A stretch of DNA of 64,000 nt from Glycine soja (lineage: Eukaryota > Streptophyta > Magnoliopsida > Fabales > Fabaceae): assembly GCF_004193775.1 (NCBI RefSeq), contig NC_041003.1, positions 26,537,735 through 26,601,734 on the forward strand, given 5' to 3'. Numbering within the stretch: position 1 is the stretch's first letter; each line of letters starts with the position of its first letter. Shown here piece after piece: positions 56,684 through 64,000 of this stretch. The notes beneath the pieces are model-generated. The model was not told the origin of the DNA. It was given only the letters and a program-made list of their open reading frames with translations, and did no database searches. Made by a program: the position numbers and the translations under genes.

Positions 56684-57623
56684 TTTTATAATTATGTGCA
56701 ATACTAAAGAAAGAAATATTAATTATTTATTTCTAAAGAAGAGGTAAGGGATATTTTTGGACAATACCAGATAATAACTAAAAAGAAAATTTATATAAAG
56801 AATAAAGTATTTAGCCTAAAAAAATTTTGATTATAATTTTTTAAAATTAAAACGAGAAAGTGGAAATATTTTTAGAAAAATAAAATTTAAGAGATAAGAG
56901 GTACTATTAAACTATTAAAAATTGACAATTTATTTTTTTTCAAAAATCAATAGGAGGGGTTATAGATAAATTTTCTAAGAATTTGAATATTTAAAATAGG
57001 AAGACTAAATTTTTGCTGAAAATTAAAAAATAAAAATAGAAAAATAAATCTAAAAAGATAAAATTATAAATCTATATTAAAAAATAAAATATATAATTAT
57101 TTATTTTTGAAAATTTTATCAAAAAGGAAAAATAAAATTGAATGTTGAAAATTGAAGATAAAATAAAATGTGAAATATATTTGTCAAATTTTTTTTCAAA
57201 ATTTATTTATCAAAATGGAAAATAAAAGTAAGAAAAATTAATGCTGAAATTCTAAAAAATAAATTGTAAAGATAAATTAAAAATATAAATCTATAATCTA
57301 ATAAAAAAACAAAATTATATCTTTATCTATATGTATATTTCGAGATTTTAAAGTTAAAAAGGAAATAAAATCAAATGCTGAAAATTTAAAAAGATAAAAT
57401 GAAAAGATAAATCAATTAAATATAATAAGATAAGACAAAAAAATATAAATAAAACCTAACAAATAAAATCTAGAAAGATAATAGTTATGATAATTTCCTA
57501 ATAAATTTAAAGATAACTACCTAATATATGAACATAGTTCCCTAATAGATAATATAAAATAAAATCTTAAAGATTTTAATTGGAATTTCAAACAAGTATT
57601 CTGAAGCAAGGGTGCCAAAAACT
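56684..57623 (-). other. Leader and decayed PBS of the Athila-like element
   Basis: The minus strand reads TTTTTGGCACCCTTGCTTC at 57618-57600, just inside the LTR, close to the TGGCGCC-type PBS of many plant gypsy elements but eroded. The rest is very AT-rich leader without a gene. Confidence 0.5.
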
Positions 57624-58961
57624 TGCTAACATATTAATTACGTTAGGATTTACATCGGCCAAGTGTAACTAAATCCCAATAGTAGTACTAATCCGAAGTT
57701 TAGGTCATCTCCCAAGGGAATAGTGCAAGGATGAATATTCAAACTAAAACCTTTTGGATAAAGATATTTTTGTGTTTTATATTTTAAACTACCTAAAAAT
57801 AAAACTAATCAAAACATGAAATAAAAGATATATTTTTCTAGAGAGATTAATGTGCAAGAAATTTAATAACATAAATTAAAAGAAAAAATAAGAAGTTACT
57901 TGTTGACGCAATAATAATTGTAGACGGAAACACTAACGTTGAGATGCTATGATTGTACTCCGAATCCCCCTATTTGTTGCAATTGCTCGCACTTCTACAT
58001 TGTTATATCATTCATTCTCAATTCACTAATGTATTATATCTTTAATCCCTTAGGTGATAGACCCTAAATTATTTGTCTTGATTCCAAATCCCTAGGCAAA
58101 TCAATACAAGCAATCATCATTATCGTTTGGAAATAAGTGAGGCTTAACCAAGATTGTTATATCCCTAGAGATAACCCTAATTAAGTATTCGATTCAGTTC
58201 AGGTTTCAACGAGACTCGCCAAAGTACACATCGATTCCTGGAATCATATATGAGGTGTGCATGCTCACAAAACATTAAGTATAGAAGGTGAACAATGAAC
58301 TCAAACAATATATTAATGTAAGAAAATTACATCAAATATGGTTTAATCCTTTCCTTTGCTAGCTAAGAAAGAAACTAGCCACTTATGAAATACATGAATA
58401 GAGAAGAGAAGAGGGTTTTTCAGTGAAGGGTGGTGTCTAAAGGTTATTTTTTATGTTGTTGCCTATGCCTCTCTTTTTATAAAATCATAGATGTCTTTAA
58501 TAGAGGCAAATGATCTCCTTAACTTATAGAATAATATAATCTATACAAGGAAATTATTTCTTCAGGTGATATAATTTGTTTTAATTGTTGCAATTATCTT
58601 CCAAGTGATTTCTTCATTTATCTCTAAGATATATCTCCATAATTACCTCTATTTTGAATTAATTCTATTTCTAGATGCACTATTTGGCCCGCTCCCTGCT
58701 TAAGCGAGATAGCTTCTGTAAAATTTAATATTTTCCTCTATATGAGTTGGCTTTAGCGGCCTATACCTCGCTTGAGCGAGACTACCTTGTAAAATTGCCC
58801 TATTTCTTTGTAAAAACTCAAAAAATCATAATTCCTATCTAAAATATTTTAAAAACTAAAAACATAACAAATTTGATTCAAGACAAGGCCTAAAATACAC
58901 TAAAGTATCAAATAAATGTCTCAAATTGCATATGAAAATATGGTAAATTTGACGTTTATCA
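57624..58961 (-). repeat. 5' LTR of the Athila-like element
   Basis: TGCTAACATATT...GACGTTTATCA on the plus strand, 1338 bp. It follows the motif order of 27200-28354 (GTCTCCCAAGGGAATA-like words, CGAGACTCGCCAAAGTACA, CTTGAGCGAG) with two extra segments. Confidence 0.75.
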
Positions 58962-60398
58962 GGAGCCCACCTCAACAGTCTTCTTGGGAGCTTTAAAAGG
59001 CGTTTTCGAAGAGCATGATGAACATGTTGAAGCTTTCAAAAATAGTAACCTACTTCTATATTGTGATTGCAAATATGTAATATTCTTTAGATAGAAGTAA
59101 GATTCATATCATGAGTGGAATCCCTATTTCGAGGTGAAGATCTGTATTTTGTGCAATAAAACACAAATCTTCTTTTTAGTAGTAAGTCTAGCAGTGGGCG
59201 ACAAACCTGAAATCTAGTGGTGTTGTTGGTCTAGTTGGGGCTAGGATTGAAGTCTAGTTGGGGAACTGGCAAGGTGTTAAAATCCAGTGCTTGTTGGTCC
59301 ATTTGTGAATGGTTGTGTTAGTGAAATCTCATATTAAAGGGCGAGAACTTGACGTAGCTCAAGGTTGAGGTGAACCAGTATAAAAAATTTATGCACTTTT
59401 CTTCTTTTTCTTTTTACTTTGCTTTGCACGGATATGATTTCTGTTTTTGTTCAAACACAAAACTTGGTAATCTTTTTTTAACCAACACCTAAACTAAACT
59501 TGATTTTTTTTAATAAAAAAGGTTGTAAGTAAATAACTATCTTTGAAACACAAGCTTCGAACTGTAATAGAATACTTTTCAATAGATTTTTGCATTTCTA
59601 TTCTGAGCAACTTACAATTCTAGTTTGAGCTTAAAACCGTTCTTTATTCTGAATTGGTTCATCCTGAAATAACATTTGAAACCTTTTGTTATCTAAGGAA
59701 ACTTAAAAAGTTTTTAAAACCCCAATTCAATCCCTTTCTTGTGGTATTTCGTCACTTCATGTACATATCTATTTCTTAAGAGTGCTTGACACTGTAACAC
59801 TTAAGAATAATGTTAGTCATCACATATCTCATCATCCTTACAATTTGAATTGCTAATGATTTGTCATAATTAAAACCAGGAATGTGGATTTAATAATCTC
59901 TCCCTTTTTTATGATGACAAATCCTTAGGAGAAAATTTAAAGGGTGAAAGTACCTTTTGAACCTTCTAGTTTTAACTCCCCTTAGAAGTATACATTTGTT
60001 CTATTTCTTATCAAACAATGTGGAAGCTCCCCCTCAATTCATGCATTATGAGAAGTATCAACCATTATAACAACATAAAACAAAAATGTAGAGATAGAAA
60101 CAAATACATAGAGAGTTATAATCATTCAACCAAGACCAAATTTCATTAATCAATAGGATTATCAACAAAAGTTATCAACAACACAAAAAGATAAATAAAT
60201 AAGAAAACATGATCCTACAAAAAATTGATCTACCCCACAACCAATCTCTCCTAGATTTCTACCCCTTTTCATAAAGCAAAAAACAATAAGGGAGGATCAA
60301 AGGGTAGTTATCAATCATGCTTGTTAGGAGAACAATTTTTTGAGGGTGAAGAGGATGAATGCATTGTGGTTGCTCTTGTAGTGGTGGGAGCTCATGCT
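58962..60398 (-). mobile_element. Copia 3' end, minus orientation: LTR piece plus 3' non-coding region
   Basis: The minus strand reads TCATAAAAAAGGGAGAGAT (PPT) followed by an LTR start TATTAAATCC at 59895; the LTR piece runs left to 58962. On the right (59901-60398) is non-coding 3' interior with a second purine tract GAGGGGGAGC. No frame of interest remains. Confidence 0.6.
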
Positions 60399-61565
60399 TG
60401 TTAAGTCAAAATATATTTGTGTCTTAAAACGAATCAAGATCCGTAACTATTTTGAATAAATATAAAGGTTAAAAGTTGGGTTTTATGTGATATCAGACCT
60501 TGACTCATTCATCTGCACCTCTATTTTTAGATGATAACACACATATGCCATGATATGATTCAACATTGAAGATAACATTAAGGACTTCATTTAATAATCT
60601 ATGTCTGAGATTCATTTTGCAAGATCTGTCTCGCAAGACATTCTCCTAGGATCCATCAAATCCTATGAAGCATAAATAAAGTTCAAGTTCTGGAAGTTGC
60701 CAAACAACATCAAAAGATGCGCTTTGCTATGACATACCTATTCTAACAAAAAGGAAGAGGTTTCTTGCTGAAGTGTTCTACATGAAAGCTAACCAAAGTG
60801 GTTTTCCAACATGAAGAAGTATGTGCATTTAATGCAAGCATTAAATGCTCCAATGACCACAATCTGTAGACACAAGCTCAAGTGAAGAAATCTATCTGTT
60901 TAGAGACAACGAAAACTTGTTTAAGAAGGCCTATAAATACTAGAAGCTTTGAAGACATGGGTTATGAACCTATGTGCTAATATTCAAATTCTTTTGTAAA
61001 AAGCCTTATGTATATTTTTGTATAGTTTGAAAGGCTTTCAAAACACCTTGAACAACTTGAGAGAAAAGACTAAGTGCTTATATTGTATATCCGTCTATGA
61101 GATGATTAAGAGTTAGTTAGTGAGCAAACAAACCATAAATCTTTTGATTTGTTTAGAGCCAATAGTTGCTTGGTAGGACAAAGAATACTGAGTTATTTCA
61201 AGCTTGGTGTAGGAGTTGTAGAGCTAGAAGTGGCAATGCCATGATACTTGTAGCTTTGGAAAGTTAGTGGAACTTGGAGGTTTACCAAGAGGTAGTCTTG
61301 GTTGTTGAGATAACCACTATAAACTCGTTGTGCCTGTTTATTTTGTTACTCTTTTTACATATAAACTAACCTAGGGTTTGAATTTGATTTTGTCTGAAAA
61401 CTCTTGTTTTGCCAAATTTGTATTCATCGTCTAAACATGTTTTTGTGAAAATTTGTTTTGTTTTACAAAGTTATATTTTAGATGATACTTTTTTAGTCGT
61501 GAAAAAGGCTTTAAAGTTTTTAAAATCGCAATTTAACCCATATTATTGTGATATTTGCCTTTACA
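60399..61565 (+). repeat. 5' LTR of another copia element
   Basis: TGTTAAGTC...TTTGCCTTTACA, 1167 bp, followed by a PBS-like AGGTATTGGAGC (61569-61580), a decayed initiator-Met site, and gag coding. The 3' LTR is not in the window. Confidence 0.75.
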
Positions 61566-61589
61566 GTTAGGTATTGGAGCTCAACCTCT

Positions 61590-62215
61590 AAAGGTTGAGC
61601 ACCTGATGATGTCTAGAGGACTATCCTTATAAGGCCACCAAACTTCATAAGAGAGGACTATCCTTATCGGAAGGACAAAATGGAGATGTACATCGAGTCC
61701 ATTCAATATCGAATTTGGCTTATCATCACAAATGGTGATATTCCTATTCCCATACCAGAAGCAAAAAGGACAAATGTTGGTCTAACCATTATGAAGATAA
61801 ATACAAAAACCAGATACACTTTAACATGTATTCTATCCAAAAATAAGTATAGAAAGATCTGTAGGCTAAAAACAACCAAAGAGATCTGAGATTCATTAAG
61901 CATAAACTATGAAGGTATGGAAGATGTTAGACTAAAAAAAGCTATCACTTTGACCAGCCATTACGAGAGTTTCTCCACAAAGGAAGGAGAATCTATGGAG
62001 GATATGTTTGAGAGGCTACAAGTTCTCCTAAACAACCTAGAAGCTTTGGGTCTAACCTACACCAAGGCCCAAATAAACTTGAAAGTGGTAAACAACTTTC
62101 CCAAGGTGTGGGAACCTAAGAAAATAGCCATCCAAGAGGCTAGGGACTTTAAAAATCTTGCCTGGGATGAGCTATTGGGGATTCTTAGAGTTCATGAAGT
62201 TCATCTTTAGAACAA
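61590..62215 (+). pseudogene. Copia gag N-terminal half, broken
   Basis: Two frames together give the UBN2-type gag: 61680-61889 with MEMYIES, WLIITNGDIPIPIPE and KICRLKTTKEI, then 61917-62210 with EDVRLKKAITLTSHYESFS, GESMEDMFERLQVLLNNLEALG and WDELLGILRVHEVHL. A frameshift and a stop separate them, and a stop ends the second. The order matches the young copia gag at 45710. The LTR at 62246 cuts the gene shortly after. Confidence 0.8.
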
Positions 62216-62245
62216 AGATCACCTACAAGAAAATTATTATGCTAT

Positions 62246-64000
62246 TGTCACAACCTACCCTTCGGCGGGAAGGCGACGCGGGGCTCACGGGTGCATCTTC
62301 CATGGGAGGACGGTGCGCGGAGTCGCCACCAACGTTTATTTGAGGAAAACGTCGGAAAAACCAGAAAGGTGTGGTCTACGAACTTTAATCGTGAAAGGTT
62401 CAGGAGTTGTTTTTACGCACGGGGAAGGTATTAGCACCCCACGCATCCATCACAAGGGACGACAACCATTAATCAAGTGTGCAAATATGACTTCAGAATG
62501 TTTTATTTTCCCTTTTTTTATGTCCCTTTGTGTTTTTTTATCTTTTTGTGGTCGACAAGGGTGTTTCCCTCGCTCCTACGTATCCTCAATTGTGATGAGG
62601 AAATCAGACCTACGTAGTTCTTTTAGAACTAAATGTTGGTTAAGTTGTTTTGATCTTTTTCTGCAAGATCGATTTTAATCAAACGAAAGTCGTTTAAGGC
62701 GTTGGACCATTAAACGATCTTTTGATTTTTGGAAAGGAGAGAAACGTTAAGGCATTGGACCATTAACGATCTCTTGTTTTTGAAAGGAGAGAAACGTTAA
62801 GGCATTGGACCATTAACGATCTCTTGGGGTGGTCGACAAAAGCTGAACTTTTGCTCCTACGTATCCTCAATTGCGATGAGGAAATCAGACCTACGTAGTT
62901 CTTGCAAAAAGCGGTAAAGTTATGTGTTGATTTTATGCTTTTGAACGGTCCATGTTAACCGATAAAAGCAAAGAGGACCGTTTAAGGCTTTGGACCTTAA
63001 AACGGTTTTGAGTGATTTTTGCGGACGAAGCTTGATTTGTGAGTTGATTTTAGCCTTAGTTTCACTTTGCTTATTAGTCAATTCATTCAAGGAAACTTCC
63101 AAAGAAAAACGTTCGATTGATTTTTTTGATTATTTTATTCAAAGATATTTTGATTATTTTATTATTATTTTTAAAGATATGTTGATTATTTTATTATTAT
63201 TTTGCCTTTTTTGGTTTAACCGTGGTTACAACATGAACGATCGATTAGATTTTATTTTAACAGTGATTAAACAAAATTACAACACAAATGATCGGTTGAA
63301 ATTCATTTTATCATTTATTAGGTGAGAGAATGACTTAAATAAACGGTAAAAAGTTCGTTAAAGCAAGAAAAAGAAAACTGAAAGTAAGCAAAATTAAAGT
63401 GAAAGTACACAAAACAAGTAGGGACCACTAAGGGTGCATAGAATGAATTGAAAGATTCAATTTCGGGAACTTACCGGTTGAAGATTGAAGAACGACGAAG
63501 AACAAATGAAGAACGGTGAAGAACGAACGAAGAACGGTGAAGAACGATGAAGAATTTGCATAGAATCGCTTACGGAAGCGTTACGGAAGCACTTCGACTC
63601 GATTTTTCTTCATGAAAACATGTTTTTTGCCAAAAATAGCCGAAATGCATAGCTTAGTGGTCATGAACATTTTTTAAACAACCCCCTCCCCTATTTATAG
63701 GGAAAAAGAGAGGTGCTTGCCGCCCAGAGGCTTCTTGAGGAAGATTTCTAAGCGCACCCCAATTACTAAGTTCACCCCTCTTTTCGTACTTTATGGAAAA
63801 GTTACGGAAGCCTTATGAAAGTGTTTCGGATTTGATTTTCATCTTTTTTTATCTTCCCTTTCACCAATGTTAAGTGAAATATGCTTACCCAAGGTTTTCA
63901 GAAATTTTACGGAAGCATTACGGAAGCCACGAAAGCCTCGGAAACCATTTTTCAACAACGTGGAGGAGCTTGCCGCCCAGTTACTTCCTCCTTATGCAAC
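62246..64000 (-). repeat. LTR of an Ogre/Tat-like gypsy element, minus orientation, runs off the edge
   Basis: It starts TGTCACAACC, the complement of an LTR end GGTTGTGACA. It shares with the LTRs at 6471 and 19999, in reverse order, the AAACGTTGGTGGCGACTCCG-like segment, the two-hairpin element (twice), the GGTCCAA stem-loops, GAACGGTGAAGAAC words, and the CTTGCCGCCCAG segment near the edge. A leader-like CCCTATTTATAGGG (minus TATAAATA) lies near 63690. It is clearly diverged from those LTRs. It interrupts copia gag. Confidence 0.8.
62550..62901 (-). other. Two copies of the two-hairpin element in the edge LTR
   Basis: Copies at 62550-62620 and 62831-62901. Hairpin 1 is TCCTCA/TGAGGA in both. 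Hairpin 2 is CGAGGG/CCCTTG in the first and CAAAAG/CTTTTG in the second: different bases, stem kept. The GGTCCAA stem-loops lie between and beside them (62691-62716, 62745-62768, 62795-62818, 62977-63006). Confidence 0.6.

Larger units (their letters stand above)
27200..58961 (-). mobile_element. Athila-like gypsy retrotransposon, decayed and opened by nested insertions
   Basis: Once the insertions are set aside, minus-strand parts follow the normal order: LTR (58961-57624), PBS remnant, leader, gag (56683 to about 54830), protease (42659-42204), RT and RNase H (42146-40580), integrase start (39673-39066), 3' non-coding part (29560-28355), LTR (28354-27200). Conserved Athila-type motifs are visible in each block. 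The flanks TGAAA and GGAGC do not match, and the two LTRs differ in length (1155 and 1338 bp), so the ends may come from different copies joined by recombination. Integrase C-terminal coding is not found. Confidence 0.65.

Noticed and set aside
62313..62678. 121-codon plus-strand frame as a gene
   Set aside because: It is antisense to the gypsy LTR and covers its structured elements; no domain.

Overview
This window is plant nuclear DNA and looks like a repeat-rich, probably pericentromeric, stretch of a legume genome, most likely Glycine (soybean). The evidence is a plant-style intron-containing gene, Sirevirus-type copia elements with an extra env-like frame, Ogre/Tat-type and Athila-type gypsy elements, and LTRs carrying the repeated palindrome GTAATCGATTAC. 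The species call is inference. Nearly every long reading frame here is a retrotransposon frame or a shadow of one. No rRNA, tRNA or CRISPR array was seen.

Region 1 (1-4100) is the only host gene I can support. It lies on the minus strand and encodes an Arg/Ser-rich protein. Its 5' leader has an intron, its first coding exon is 3261-3396, a phase-1 intron of about 3.1 kb follows, and a second coding exon runs off the left edge. The big intron holds a 5'-truncated LINE with a 13-bp target duplication and a probable MITE.

Region 2 (4100-27199) is an old plus-strand copia element (pol at 4966-6465, env-like at 23982-25041) split by later insertions. The largest is a complete 15.1-kb gypsy element at 6471-21600 (LTRs 1602 bp each, TSD TGTGT). 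It has a decayed gag, no protease, RT, RNase H or integrase, and many tandem repeats, so it is non-autonomous; it carries its own solo LTR (12005-12967, TSD TAGGA). Further right a hAT-like MITE (21904-23591, 8-bp TSD ATTTCAAG) contains a solo LTR (21915-23002, TSD TATCA). Fragments of a minus-strand copia follow.

Region 3 (27200-58961) reads best as one decayed minus-strand Athila-like gypsy element: 5' LTR on the right, then gag, protease, RT/RNase H, integrase start, and 3' LTR on the left. It is broken open by at least four insertion events. These are a gypsy LTR piece (about 29561-39065) holding a minus-strand gypsy element (30042-38088, TSD AGATG) that itself holds a solo LTR (36262-37903, TSD AATAC); a solo LTR at 39679-40574 (TSD TGACC); a solo gypsy LTR (43045-54824) that contains a nearly intact young Sirevirus-like copia (44563-53763, TSD AAAAA); and a copia-type LTR inside gag (55575-56561). 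The young copia has LTRs differing at about 5 sites plus one 1-bp indel, a gag frameshift, one stop late in pol, and an intact 378-aa env-like frame.

Region 4 (58962-64000) has the 3' end of a minus-strand copia, then a plus-strand copia 5' LTR with PBS and gag, cut by a minus-strand LTR related to the non-autonomous gypsy family, which runs off the right edge.

Two patterns stand out. First, the palindromes in the Sirevirus-like LTRs occur mostly as pairs whose starts are 20-21 bp apart, both in the LTR promoter and before a TATA box upstream of env; an older element shows the same spacing with a different core. Second, the Ogre-like LTRs carry stem-loops whose stems change sequence between copies while staying paired.
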